Assembly: GCF_000176175.1 (NCBI RefSeq)
Contig: NZ_ACZP01000014.1
Coordinates: 1,488,001-1,552,000 of the forward strand
DNA length: 64,000 nucleotides
Reading direction: 5' to 3'
Origin: Vibrio furnissii CIP 102972
Lineage (GTDB): Bacteria > Pseudomonadota > Gammaproteobacteria > Enterobacterales > Vibrionaceae
Below are positions 51,591 to 60,828 of this stretch, piece after piece. The notes below the pieces were generated by a model, which was not told the DNA's origin, ran no database searches, and saw only the letters and a program-made list of their open reading frames with translations. Each line of letters opens with the position of its first letter. Positions within the stretch are counted from its first letter, which is position 1. The translations under genes and the position numbers were made by a program.

Positions 51591-54278
51591 ATGAATAATT
51601 TAAGTCAGTTACTGAAGCCTAAATCCGTTGCGGTGATTGGGGCGTCGATTCGCCCGTTCCGTGCCGGAAACATCGTCATGAAAAATCTGCTTCAAGGTGG
51701 ATTTGATGGCGCCATTATGCCCGTGACACCCTATTACCCTTCGGTATGCGGCGTGCTGGCGTATAAAACCATTGATGCATTGCCCTTAGTGCCCGACATC
51801 GCCATTTTATGCACGCACGCGTCACGCAACGTCACCATCTTTCGGCAATTGGCGGATAAAGGCGTCTCTAACGTCATTGTACTCTCGTCAGACATGTACA
51901 CGTTGGATGCACAAGGCCGTGAAATTCAAGAACAATGCACCGCGATTGCCAAAGAATCGGGCATGCGCGTGCTTGGCCCTAACAGCTTAGGTTTGATCCT
52001 ACCGTGGATCAATTTCAACGGTTCGTTCTCTCCAGTCACCGCATCACGCGGAAACATTGCGTTTATCTCCCAATCGGCAGCAGTATGTACCACCATTCTC
52101 GACTGGGCGAACGACAAACAGATCGGCTTTTCCGCGTTTGTCTCGTTGGGCAATGCCAGTGACATCGATTTTTCGGATCTACTGGACTGCCTCAGTACCG
52201 ACAAACACACCGACGCGATTTTGCTCTATGTCGATACGATTAAAGACGCGCGGCGGTTTATGTCTGCGGCGCGTGCCGCTTCGCGTAACCGACGCATTCT
52301 GGTGTTAAAAGGCGGTCGCACAACCGCAGGTCGCAAAGCAGCACAAATGCACACCGGGGGCGATGACACGCTCGACATCATTTACGACTCAGCAATTCGC
52401 CGCACCGGTATGCTGCGCGTGAACAACACGCACGAACTGTTTGCCGCGGTAGAAACCTTAACCCATTCCGTACCACTGCGTGGTGAACGCCTTGCGATCA
52501 TCACCAACGGTGGCGGCCCTGCGATTATGGCGATCGATACCTTGCTTGAACGTGGCGGGAAACTTGCTGAACTTGAAGCATCGGTGTTCGAGACGCTCAA
52601 TCAATGCCTGCCACAAAGTTGGTCGCACAGTAATCCCATCGATATCGTCGGCGATGCCGACCACACACGGTACGTGAACGCGTTGAATGCCGTGCTAGAC
52701 AGTGACGACATTGACGCCATTTTGATCATGCACAGCCCGTCTGCCATTGCGCATTCTGAACAGACCGCGCAAGTCATTGTCGATGCGATCAAAGCACATC
52801 CACGCTCGCCACGCTTTAACATTCTCACCAACTGGTCGGGAGAACTCACGGCGAAACCGGCGCGCCAGATCTTCAATCAAGCCGGTATTCCAACATATCG
52901 AACGCCAGAGAGCGCGGTGGTTGCGTTCATGCACTTGGTCGAATACCGACGGAACCAAAAGCAACTGATGGAGACGCCCACCACCGCCGAAGCCGTGCAC
53001 GTGTCTGAAGTCAACAGCGCCAAGCAGTGGATTAATGAACACCTAGAACAAGCGAACTTGGCACATTTGGATACCCACCAAATCGGGACGTTATTGAAAT
53101 GTTTTAACTTCAATGTGCTACCGACTTGGATTGCGTCCGATGCCAGTGAAGCGGTTCATATTGCCGAAACCATTGGTTATCCGGTGGCGGTGAAGCTGCG
53201 CTCACCAGACATTGCACACAAATCTGACGTGCAAGGGGTTATGCTCAACTTGCGAAACAGCGCAGAAGTGGCCAGTGCGGCGCAAGCGATTTTGGATCGC
53301 ACCCAAATCTCCTACCCGTCTGCTAATATTCATGGACTGCTGGTTCAAGGCATGGCAAAACTGGCTGGCGGTGAAGAACTTCGCATTAAGGTTAAACACG
53401 ACACCACTTTTGGCCCGGTGATTTTGCTGGGACAAGGCGGCTCAGAATGGAATGAATCGATCGATGCCGCGGCAGCGCTGCCGCCGTTGAACATGACACT
53501 GGCGCGCTATTTGATTGTGCGTGCCATTCGAAGCGGCAAGATTCGTCTGCAAAAATTGCCTGTCCCGATCGACATTGAAGGCCTGTCTGAATTCTTAGTT
53601 CGAATCTCGCAAATGGTGGTTGAGTGTCCGCAAGTACACGAACTGGATATTCATCCAGTCCTTGTCAACGGCAGCCAATTTACCATCCTCGATGCCGACT
53701 TAACCTTGAAGCGTTTCGAAGGCGATGCCCAAGGCCGCTTGGCAATCCGCCCATACCCTGCGGAGATGGTGGAAGATGTGGAAGCCAAAGATGGCGAACG
53801 CGTCACGATTCGCCCCATCCTGCCTGAAGATGAACCCGACCACGCGGCGTTCATTAAAAAAGTCAGCAAAGAAGATCTCTACAAGCGATTTTTCTCGGAT
53901 GTTGGGGAGTTCCACCATGAAGCTCTAGCCAACCTCACGCAAATTGATTACGACCGTGAAATGGCGTTTGTGGCGGTCAGCCACCAAGGAGACAAAGAGG
54001 AGATCATTGGCGTCTCACGCGCGCTGATTAACCCAGAAAATACCGATGCCGAGTTTGCGATTTTGATTCGCTCAGACCTGAAAGGAAAAGGCTTAGGCAA
54101 GATTTTGATGGGGAAAATCATCGATTACTGTCGCAACAAAGGCACTGCGCAAATTTCAGGGATGACCATGCCCACCAACCGTGGCATGTTGACATTGGCA
54201 CAACGGTTGGGGTTTGCCGTCGATATCCATTTTGAAGATGGCACCGCCGACATGGTCTTGCCGCTGAACGGTCAGTGA
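51591..54278 (+). CDS. Acyl-CoA synthetase (NDP-forming)/GNAT protein acetyltransferase (Pat)
   Basis: An 895-residue protein. The N-terminal CoA-binding domain (SVAVIGASIRPFRAGNIVMK) and the succinyl-CoA-ligase-like part (about 150-460, FISQSAAVCTTILDWANDKQ; GGRTTAGRKAAQMHTGGDD) are followed by an ATP-grasp domain (about 485-700) and a C-terminal GNAT domain (about 735-895, VTIRPILPEDEPDHAAFIKK; RSDLKGKGLGKILMGKIIDY). This is the Pat/PatZ layout; such enzymes acetylate lysines of metabolic enzymes such as acetyl-CoA synthetase. Convergent with the LysR gene, with a shared terminator. Confidence 0.9.
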   Translation: MNNLSQLLKPKSVAVIGASIRPFRAGNIVMKNLLQGGFDGAIMPVTPYYPSVCGVLAYKTIDALPLVPDIAILCTHASRNVTIFRQLADKGVSNVIVLSSDMYTLDAQGREIQEQCTAIAKESGMRVLGPNSLGLILPWINFNGSFSPVTASRGNIAFISQSAAVCTTILDWANDKQIGFSAFVSLGNASDIDFSDLLDCLSTDKHTDAILLYVDTIKDARRFMSAARAASRNRRILVLKGGRTTAGRKAAQMHTGGDDTLDIIYDSAIRRTGMLRVNNTHELFAAVETLTHSVPLRGERLAIITNGGGPAIMAIDTLLERGGKLAELEASVFETLNQCLPQSWSHSNPIDIVGDADHTRYVNALNAVLDSDDIDAILIMHSPSAIAHSEQTAQVIVDAIKAHPRSPRFNILTNWSGELTAKPARQIFNQAGIPTYRTPESAVVAFMHLVEYRRNQKQLMETPTTAEAVHVSEVNSAKQWINEHLEQANLAHLDTHQIGTLLKCFNFNVLPTWIASDASEAVHIAETIGYPVAVKLRSPDIAHKSDVQGVMLNLRNSAEVASAAQAILDRTQISYPSANIHGLLVQGMAKLAGGEELRIKVKHDTTFGPVILLGQGGSEWNESIDAAAALPPLNMTLARYLIVRAIRSGKIRLQKLPVPIDIEGLSEFLVRISQMVVECPQVHELDIHPVLVNGSQFTILDADLTLKRFEGDAQGRLAIRPYPAEMVEDVEAKDGERVTIRPILPEDEPDHAAFIKKVSKEDLYKRFFSDVGEFHHEALANLTQIDYDREMAFVAVSHQGDKEEIIGVSRALINPENTDAEFAILIRSDLKGKGLGKILMGKIIDYCRNKGTAQISGMTMPTNRGMLTLAQRLGFAVDIHFEDGTADMVLPLNGQ

Positions 54279-54284
54279 GCTGAA

Positions 54285-54321
54285 AAGCCACCGCCGGATC
54301 TTGACGATCGAGCGGTGGCTT
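54285..54321. terminator. Bidirectional terminator between Pat and LysR genes
   Basis: A 10-bp stem AAGCCACCGC/GCGGTGGCTT (54285-54294, 54312-54321) with a 17-nt loop, between convergent genes. Confidence 0.8.
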
Positions 54322-54328
54322 GTTGATC

Positions 54329-55225
54329 TTAAACCAAATGCCAATTTTTCTTGAGGTATTGAATACACCAAGATTTTGCTTCACCAATCTTGTTTCGACG
54401 CCAGGCCATGATGATTTCCATGTCAATTCCCTGGCTACCTTCAATCTTCTTGAGTTTTCCTTCAGCAATCAATGGCTCAGCCACATGCTTTGGTAACGTA
54501 CCAATGCCGAGGCCATTCACCAGTGCTTGGCATTTAGCATTAAAGTTGGTCACTGTCAGGCGCGGTTGCTTTTCCAAAATATTCACACTCATGGCGGGTT
54601 GATCGCGCGCGGTATCGGCAATGGCAATTGCACGGTATTTTTGGCGCGCTTCGTCATCAAACTCACCGCTGCGTTTATGAACGTAATGATCGCTCGCAGC
54701 CACCCACATCATTTCCATGGTGCCCAGCGGTTCCGCTTTCACATCTTGCGGCAAGGTGTCGATTTTCGGACAAATCAACAAATCCGCGCGGTCAGCGGCT
54801 AACGATTCCCAGCCCCCTGCTAGAATATCTTCTTGAAGGCGAACACGTGTCTTGCTGACATTGCCTAACGCTTCGACCAGCGGGAAGAAGTTGGCAATCG
54901 GAATGATGCCATCAAACGCCAACGTGATGTCCAGCTCCCAGCCGTTCGCCAATAAAGTTGCATCGTTCACCAGTTTCTCCGTCGCGGAAAGGATGGCACG
55001 TCCCCGCTCCAATATCAGCTTGCCTGCATCGGTGAAGTTCGCTTTATGACCTGAGCGGTCGAAAATCATGATATCCAGATCCTGTTCCAACTTTTGAATC
55101 TGGTAACTCAACGAACTCGGCGCACGATTCAACTCATTCGCCGCCGCTGCAAAACTGCCACGACGCTCAATCGCATCGAGTATGTGTAACGCCTCTAACG
55201 TAATTGGACTTTGCAAAACCAACAT
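54329..55225 (-). CDS. LysR-family transcriptional regulator
   Basis: A 298-residue regulator. The winged helix is at about 10-70 (LEALHILDAIERRGSFAAAA; LNRAPSSLSYQIQKLEQDL, then DIMIFDRSGHKANFTDAGK). The effector domain follows (about 95-295). It is of the branch with YafC-like proteins. It is divergent from hutA with a 244-bp gap; a CRP-like palindrome lies close to its start. Its target is not clear; a V. cholerae homologue sits at the same place next to hutA as I recall it. Confidence 0.9.
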   Translation of the reverse strand: MLVLQSPITLEALHILDAIERRGSFAAAANELNRAPSSLSYQIQKLEQDLDIMIFDRSGHKANFTDAGKLILERGRAILSATEKLVNDATLLANGWELDITLAFDGIIPIANFFPLVEALGNVSKTRVRLQEDILAGGWESLAADRADLLICPKIDTLPQDVKAEPLGTMEMMWVAASDHYVHKRSGEFDDEARQKYRAIAIADTARDQPAMSVNILEKQPRLTVTNFNAKCQALVNGLGIGTLPKHVAEPLIAEGKLKKIEGSQGIDMEIIMAWRRNKIGEAKSWCIQYLKKNWHLV

Positions 55226-55252
55226 CCTTATATTGATAGAACGCCCACTAAG

Positions 55253-55268
55253 CGTGATTCAAATCACA
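55253..55268. promoter_or_regulatory. CRP-like site
   Basis: CGTGATTCAAATCACA, one base from the TGTGA-N6-TCACA core, 27-42 bp upstream of the LysR start codon. Confidence 0.5.
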
Positions 55269-55389
55269 CTTATTTAATAAAGTAAAAACTTTATTTCTAG
55301 CGTTATTGTGGATTAACTGATTGATTAAATTACTTTAATTGACCTAATCATGACATTTTTAATAGAAAATTGACCGCAACAACACAAAT

Positions 55390-55408
55390 GCAAATGATAG
55401 TAATTATT
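55390..55408 (+). promoter_or_regulatory. Fur box at hutA promoter
   Basis: GCAAATGATAGTAATTATT matches 14 of 19 positions of the consensus GATAATGATAATCATTATC. It lies about 62 bp upstream of the hutA start. Iron-regulated heme receptors normally have such a site. Confidence 0.65.
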
Positions 55409-55469
55409 ATTTAGATCCAATACACTCTGCCGCGAACATACTTATATGGACTTACTAAGGTAAAAGCAG

Positions 55470-57572
55470 ATGTATAACCGATCCTTACTATCGATGGCGA
55501 TTGTCCTGGCTCTCTCTCCTTCCGTCTATGCAGACGATTATGCCTCATTCGACGAAGTCGTGGTATCCGCGACCCGCACAAATCAAACGCTCGGTAACAC
55601 CGCCGCAAAAGTTGACGTGGTGAGTGAGAAAGACATTGAGAAAAACATGTCGAAAGATATCGGCGAAGTGTTTGAATATACGCCAGGTGTCACCGTCAAT
55701 GGTTCGAATCGTCAAGGCATCCAAAACGTAAATATTCGTGGTGTTGAAGGCAACCGCGTGAAAATTCTGGTTGACGGCGTAGCACAAGCGCAAGCCTTTG
55801 ACGGCCAACCGTACGACTTCATTAACTCCAGTGCAGTGTACATTGAACCGGACATGGTCAAAAGTGTTGAAGTGGTGAAAGGTGCGGCGTCAAGTCTGCA
55901 CGGCAGTGACGCCGTAGGCGGTGTTGTGGCATTCGAAACCAAAGATCCGCGTGATTTCTTAAAAGACGGCGAATCCTTTGGCGGCCAAGTGAAGCTCTCC
56001 TACTTTTCAGAAGACAAATCATTCAGTGAGCACGTCGCGCTGGCCAACCGTATCGGCGATTTAGAAACCCTCGTGGCGTTTACCCGTCGTGATGGCGAGA
56101 AAATCGATAACTTCTCAAACAACACCCATGAAAACTACTCCGTCACCGACCAAGATACGTCGAAAAACGATCTGTTGATTAAGCTGCAATATCAGCTCAA
56201 TCCTGCCCATCGCCTTGAGTTACTGGGGGAAGTCATTCATAACGAATCGGATTCGGACATCTACCACGCCACTTATACGCAATACAGCGGTGAAGACACC
56301 ACGAAGAAAACCCGCATTGGCTTGAAACATATCTGGAACGCTGATTTGGGCATGGCAGACACCATCACCAGCAAAGTGACGTGGCAGAAGAAAGATGACA
56401 ACGGCATCACCCACCGCACCAGCTCAACAGCCAGTGAACGCAAAGACTACGTTTACAAAGACAACCGTTGGGATGTCGAAACTCAGTTCGACAAACTGCT
56501 GACCATTGGCAGTGTTGAACACAACTTCATTTACGGTGTTAGCCTGACGGCGGCGGACATTGAAAACACCAACATGACCTACAACCTGCTGACCAACACC
56601 AGCAGCCAGACGGTGTACACGCCTGATTCGACCGAGCGTAAAGTGGGCGTATTCTTGCAAGATGAGATGGCGTTCATGAACGGCAGCCTGATCATCACTC
56701 CGGGAATTCGTTACGACTGGTTTAACACCAATCCGGACGACATTGATGGCACCAGCTACGAAACGTACAAAGACTCCGCCGTTACAGGTCGTGTGGGTGC
56801 GGTTTATCACCTCAACGACCAAAATACTGTCTTCTCTCAAGTGAGCCAAGGCTTCCGCGCACCAACCTTCAGCGAACTGTACTACGTGTATGGTGGCGGC
56901 TGTTACTACGGCTTCTGTTATGAAAACATTCCAAACCCGGATCTGAAGTCGGAAGAAAGTATTTCGTATGAGCTGGGCTATCGTCATCGCACCGCGGCAA
57001 CCCGTTCTGAGATTTCGTTCTTCTACAGCGATTACGACAACTTCATCGATCAAACCAGCAGCAACGATGGTTCGATGACCTCGTACTACTACACCAACAT
57101 CGATCAAGCGACCATCAAAGGTGTGGAACTGAGCAATACCCTATTGCTGGACAAACTGATCAACGCGCCACAAGGGATGAGCACTAAATTGGTTGCCGCC
57201 TACACCGAAGGTGAAGATGGCGAAGGAAACCCACTCAACAGTGTTAACCCTTGGAACGCAGTTGTTGCGTTGAACTACGACGCGCCAAGCACACAATGGG
57301 GCTCAAGCCTGAAAGTGAACTACACCGCGAAGAAATCATCAAGCGACATCAATAGCGACGATTCTTCACAAACCGAAATGCCAAGCGCGACCATCGTTGA
57401 TATCACCGCGTATTACAAACCGATCAAAGACGTGACACTGACAGCCGGTATTTTCAACGTGACGGATAAAGAGTACTACAAGTGGAATGACGTGCGCGGT
57501 TCCAGCGAACTGGATCTCGATAAGTCTCAGCCAAAACGTAACTTTGCAATCACAGCGAAGTACGAATTTTGA
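55470..57572 (+). CDS. hutA: TonB-dependent heme/hemoglobin receptor HutA
   Basis: A 700-residue outer-membrane receptor. The signal peptide ends about residue 21 (SVYADDYAS), followed by a TonB box-like DEVVVSATRTN and the plug (GVTVNGSNRQGIQNVNIRGV; VEVVKGAASSLHGSDAVGG). The barrel has the heme-receptor FRAP box (GFRAPTFSELYY) and an NPDL version of the NPNL box (IPNPDLKSEES). No His occurs between the two boxes, but a Cys pair does (CYYGFC). It ends in NFAITAKYEF with terminal Phe. A Fur box lies upstream. The order and neighbours match V. cholerae hutA. Confidence 0.92.
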   Translation: MYNRSLLSMAIVLALSPSVYADDYASFDEVVVSATRTNQTLGNTAAKVDVVSEKDIEKNMSKDIGEVFEYTPGVTVNGSNRQGIQNVNIRGVEGNRVKILVDGVAQAQAFDGQPYDFINSSAVYIEPDMVKSVEVVKGAASSLHGSDAVGGVVAFETKDPRDFLKDGESFGGQVKLSYFSEDKSFSEHVALANRIGDLETLVAFTRRDGEKIDNFSNNTHENYSVTDQDTSKNDLLIKLQYQLNPAHRLELLGEVIHNESDSDIYHATYTQYSGEDTTKKTRIGLKHIWNADLGMADTITSKVTWQKKDDNGITHRTSSTASERKDYVYKDNRWDVETQFDKLLTIGSVEHNFIYGVSLTAADIENTNMTYNLLTNTSSQTVYTPDSTERKVGVFLQDEMAFMNGSLIITPGIRYDWFNTNPDDIDGTSYETYKDSAVTGRVGAVYHLNDQNTVFSQVSQGFRAPTFSELYYVYGGGCYYGFCYENIPNPDLKSEESISYELGYRHRTAATRSEISFFYSDYDNFIDQTSSNDGSMTSYYYTNIDQATIKGVELSNTLLLDKLINAPQGMSTKLVAAYTEGEDGEGNPLNSVNPWNAVVALNYDAPSTQWGSSLKVNYTAKKSSSDINSDDSSQTEMPSATIVDITAYYKPIKDVTLTAGIFNVTDKEYYKWNDVRGSSELDLDKSQPKRNFAITAKYEF

Positions 57573-57593
57573 TTTCAGAGCTTCCATGATCAA

Positions 57594-57617
57594 AAAAGCC
57601 AGCGAAAGCTGGCTTTT
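57594..57617. terminator. Terminator of hutA
   Basis: A 10-bp perfect stem AAAAGCCAGC/GCTGGCTTTT (57594-57603, 57608-57617) with a GAAA tetraloop; A- and T-runs on both sides let it work on both strands, also for the 57668 small gene. Confidence 0.9.
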
Positions 57618-57667
57618 CTTTTATTTAAAACATTCAAAAGGAAAAGAAAAAATGAGAATGAAGTAAA

Positions 57668-57745
57668 TTATTTGTTTTCTGCCATTTCTTTTTTAACCAT
57701 AACCACAGCGGCTACGATAAAAGTAATAACTAGCGCAAGTTCCAT
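57668..57745 (-). CDS. 25-residue single-pass membrane protein
   Basis: A short frame on the minus strand from ATG at 57745 to TAA at 57668. The peptide starts MELALVITFIVAAVVMVKKE and ends MAENK: a clean 14-residue hydrophobic helix with a negative residue before it and Lys residues after it, which would orient it with the C-terminus inside. The ribosome site AAGGGGAAA is four to five bases ahead. The hutA terminator lies behind it. It is below the size limit of usual gene finders. No family was recognised. Confidence 0.6.
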   Translation of the reverse strand: MELALVITFIVAAVVMVKKEMAENK

Positions 57746-57943
57746 AGTTTCCCCTTATTTTTTAGCAACTTCTCGCTCCAATTCGGAACAACTGCAGTGT
57801 ATCACTTCCAAAACTTATTGGTAGCCCGATGCATTAAAATTATAATTTTTATCGATCGAGATCAAAATTAGACCTAACCCCATGAAATTTTAAGTTTTCT
57901 GAACCGATTTTCCAATAATTTCAAAAGATAACTTGGAGAGTGT

Positions 57944-58195
57944 TCATTTTACCACCACCTTGCCACCCGCAATTTTCCACGCTGGCGCACCGCGAATCAT
58001 GGCTTCGCGCGCAAACTCGCTCCCACAATTCGGACAACGCCCATCGCCCTGCGTCGCATCTTGAGCGATGCGAGCGTTGAAGCATTTGATGAGCGCGCCC
58101 TTGCCGCCTTTATGGTATTTGAATAACACCGTGCGACACTTCGCGCAGGAAATGTCGACCGTCTTCTCAGGCAGTTTTTTTCTCGGTTTTGCCAT
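57944..58195 (-). CDS. Small zinc-ribbon protein
   Basis: An 83-residue protein with two CxxC pairs (ISCAKCRTVLFKYHKGGKG and GRCPNCGSEFAREA), enough for one zinc ribbon. The N-terminus is basic (AKPRKKLPEK). It starts one base after the sgrR stop (TAAG ATG), so it is the second gene of an sgrR operon. Its role is unknown; a nucleic-acid or protein contact is typical for such modules. Confidence 0.75.
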   Translation of the reverse strand: MAKPRKKLPEKTVDISCAKCRTVLFKYHKGGKGALIKCFNARIAQDATQGDGRCPNCGSEFAREAMIRGAPAWKIAGGKVVVK

Positions 58196-58196
58196 C

Positions 58197-59888
58197 TTAA
58201 TCGAACTCGGGTTTCACCCACACTTGCGCGAAATCAAACCAGCCCAGCGCGTTGCATTTGGCATTTTGCAACGAACCACACTGATCTTTGGAAACACCCA
58301 GCCAGCAATGGAACATCGGAATAATTTGATGTTGCTCAACCAACGACTTACCAAGCTCTTTCGCCGGAAAAACCGCCTGTGAGTCAGCACGCCATTGATC
58401 CACCAAACTGCACCAATAGTTGAAGTCGTCACCGCGGCTTAAATGCTCGACATCAGAATAATTTAGCAACCAGCCCGCCAACGCATCATCGCGGTGGTTG
58501 GCGATGCCCATGGCCTTAATCCAAATATCTACCGCCGTTTCTTCCGTCAATGACAACTCGTATTTAATGAATTCAACATGGATACCATCTTCATTCAGTA
58601 CCTGTTGAATCACTTTCGCGAGTGTCGGAAACATCGGATGCTGCGCATGATAAGCGACTGTCACTGAACGTTGCGCCGGCGGCGTGATGGTAAAATCGCT
58701 CGGCGCCTGATGATACCAACCCGGTTTAAGGCCATAAGCGGGTAAAACGCCCAATTCCACCACTTTTTCTTCCGGGATGCGGCGAAACAGATTCAGCGTA
58801 CTGAGTTTGTTGTGAAAATAGGTGGCCCATTGAGAGTCTTTCGCTAAGCCATTCTTGCGGTTTAATAGCAAGTAGGTACAGCCGGGATCGAGGTCGACGT
58901 CTTCGGTCGAAGACCCCCGCGGAGTTTTAATGGGATGCGACAGGCTCGGAAACACCATGGAGGAATGCGCTTCATCAATCACCCACACTTCCACGCGATC
59001 AAGCAGCGGCCGAAACCCGAAGTAGCCATCAAAAGCTTGCAGCACCAAACGTTTCTCATCATTGACGATCACTTTGTATGGGCCGCTCCCAATCGGCATC
59101 AAATCGAAATCGTCACCGCGCTGTGATTCTGGCAAGAGAATTTTGGCACACGCCTCCGACAACAGCAGCGGCAATCGATGATCCGGCTTTTGCAGATGGA
59201 TATCCACCACGCAATCACCCGGTGACATCACGGTATCAATGTGAGAGAACAGATTCACAAAACGCAGTTGCCATAAACTTTGGATCACAATGTCGGTGGT
59301 CAGCAGTTCGCCATTGTGAAAGCGGACACCGGGGCGAATGTAAAAACGCCAATGGGTTGGCGTGATGGCTTCCCATGTGTGCGCCAAATCGGGTTGCAGT
59401 TGTTCGTCTTCATCAAGACGCGTCAAACCGCTGTAGATTTGGCGAGCGATGTGCAATTCAGAGCGACGCATGGGCTTGAGCGGATTGAGCATCGACAACG
59501 GTCGATAGTACGGCAAACGAACCACCTGCAAGCCTTCTTGATGCTGCACGCCTAAGTAACTCTGAATCACTTGCGTGAGCTTGGCAGCATCTTGATCAAG
59601 TACCGATAACGCCTGACCAATTTTGCCCTCTTCAAGATAGCGCCGTGCGAGATTCTCGCTCACATCCGACCGGCTGCGTTTAAACAACAATTGCGACAGT
59701 TTGCCTCGACCAGCGGCGGGATGCCATTCGATCCACCCTTCTTCTTCCATTTTATTCAATACAATTCGCGCGTTACGCCGAGTACAGAACAAAATTTCTG
59801 TGACATCTTCAAGTTGGGTGTCCGTGTCCTGACCATTGAAGTGTTCGAACAGGGTTTCGAACTGGACACGTAAGCGAGGGCTACTCAT
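58197..59888 (-). CDS. sgrR: SgrR-type transcriptional regulator with solute-binding domain
   Basis: A 563-residue regulator. An N-terminal winged helix (about 1-110: VTEILFCTRRNARIVLNKME, then EEGWIEWHPAAGRGKLSQL) is fused to a SBP_bac_5-type solute-binding domain (about 170-460: IARQIYSGLTRLDEDEQLQP; WRFYIRPGVRFHNGELLTTD). This architecture is typical of SgrR, the activator of the sugar-phosphate stress sRNA in enterobacteria. No SgrS-like RNA was recognised upstream. A ribosome site before the ATG is weak. Confidence 0.88.
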   Translation of the reverse strand: MSSPRLRVQFETLFEHFNGQDTDTQLEDVTEILFCTRRNARIVLNKMEEEGWIEWHPAAGRGKLSQLLFKRSRSDVSENLARRYLEEGKIGQALSVLDQDAAKLTQVIQSYLGVQHQEGLQVVRLPYYRPLSMLNPLKPMRRSELHIARQIYSGLTRLDEDEQLQPDLAHTWEAITPTHWRFYIRPGVRFHNGELLTTDIVIQSLWQLRFVNLFSHIDTVMSPGDCVVDIHLQKPDHRLPLLLSEACAKILLPESQRGDDFDLMPIGSGPYKVIVNDEKRLVLQAFDGYFGFRPLLDRVEVWVIDEAHSSMVFPSLSHPIKTPRGSSTEDVDLDPGCTYLLLNRKNGLAKDSQWATYFHNKLSTLNLFRRIPEEKVVELGVLPAYGLKPGWYHQAPSDFTITPPAQRSVTVAYHAQHPMFPTLAKVIQQVLNEDGIHVEFIKYELSLTEETAVDIWIKAMGIANHRDDALAGWLLNYSDVEHLSRGDDFNYWCSLVDQWRADSQAVFPAKELGKSLVEQHQIIPMFHCWLGVSKDQCGSLQNAKCNALGWFDFAQVWVKPEFD

Positions 59889-59969
59889 AAAGGGGAAATC
59901 TCATTTGAACGACTACGCCAATGAGTTTCCCTATTTTCAAGAGATTTGACAAGTAAGAGCTGGGAATCT

Positions 59970-60203
59970 TTAAGCGATGTCACAGCCTAATTCTGTGGCG
60001 AGCAAACGAAGTTGCGCTTCGTTATCTAACTTCAATGACCATTTCGCTTCAGAGCCGTTCACCGCAACCACATTTGCGCCGCGGCCAATCAGTTCAACGG
60101 CATCACTTTGCGCTTGCAACGTGACGTGATGCTCCCCTTGCAAACGAATCACCAACTCATGCGCCGTCACGATAATTTTTCCGCTTTTAAATTCGATGAC
60201 CAT
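59970..60203 (-). CDS. DUF3389-like small protein
   Basis: A 77-residue protein, cytosolic, with IEFKSGKIIVTAHELVIRLQ at the N-terminus and an acidic end LLATELGCDIA. It starts at the base next to the thioesterase stop (TAA ATG), so the two are translated together. I recall such proteins as DUF3389 in Vibrio. The function is unknown. Confidence 0.75.
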   Translation of the reverse strand: MVIEFKSGKIIVTAHELVIRLQGEHHVTLQAQSDAVELIGRGANVVAVNGSEAKWSLKLDNEAQLRLLATELGCDIA

Positions 60204-60656
60204 TTACGCCTCTGTGCTCAGTTTTTGTTTGTTGTTCTTGGCTTTCTTCACCGCCATCGTTAAACGGCTGGTACACACCAAACGGCCACGTTCATCGGTG
60301 ATGGTGATTTGCCATACCTGTGTCGAAACGCCCAAATGAATCGGAGTCGCAGTGCCCACCACATGTCCTTCTCGCATCGAACGGATGTGGTTGGCGTTAA
60401 TGTCTAGCCCGACACAGTATGACTCATCGTCAACACAAAAATTGGCCGCAACAGATCCCAAGGTTTCCGCCAGTACCACCGATGCGCCACCATGCAACAT
60501 GCCAAGCGGCTGATGGGTAAAGTGACACACTGGCATCGTCGCAGAGACTGAGTTCTCTCCAATCTCGGTATAAATAATTTGGAGATGATCAATCAGCGTA
60601 TTTTTTGAGGTGGCGTTAAGAATCTCTAAGCTGATCGGCTTTTTCCAAATGTCCAT
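60204..60656 (-). CDS. Hotdog-fold thioesterase (MenI/YdiI-like)
   Basis: A 150-residue PaaI/MenI-type thioesterase. The active-site loop is QPLGMLHGGASVVLAETLGS, with Glu as the expected catalytic base, then GLDINANHIRSMREGHVVGT. Such enzymes cleave acyl-CoAs, in MenI the DHNA-CoA of menaquinone synthesis; the substrate here is not certain. First gene of a two-gene unit with the DUF3389-like protein. Confidence 0.88.
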   Translation of the reverse strand: MDIWKKPISLEILNATSKNTLIDHLQIIYTEIGENSVSATMPVCHFTHQPLGMLHGGASVVLAETLGSVAANFCVDDESYCVGLDINANHIRSMREGHVVGTATPIHLGVSTQVWQITITDERGRLVCTSRLTMAVKKAKNNKQKLSTEA

Positions 60657-60828
60657 GTGAATATCCTTGCGTTAAGCGGCTGACTGACCCGCCAAAAAAG
60701 TGTGAGTTGGCTCTATTGTAACGTGCTGAATGGCAATGACAAAACGACATTCGTCGTCAATTCAGCAACAGCCATGATATGATTTCAACGTTTTTATCAC
60801 GCCACCTTATGCTCGACCGGAGATCTCA

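Noticed and set aside
56424-57107. A 227-codon frame antisense to hutA
   Set aside because: It is a shadow of the beta-barrel coding sequence, with no recognisable motif and no promoter or ribosome site.
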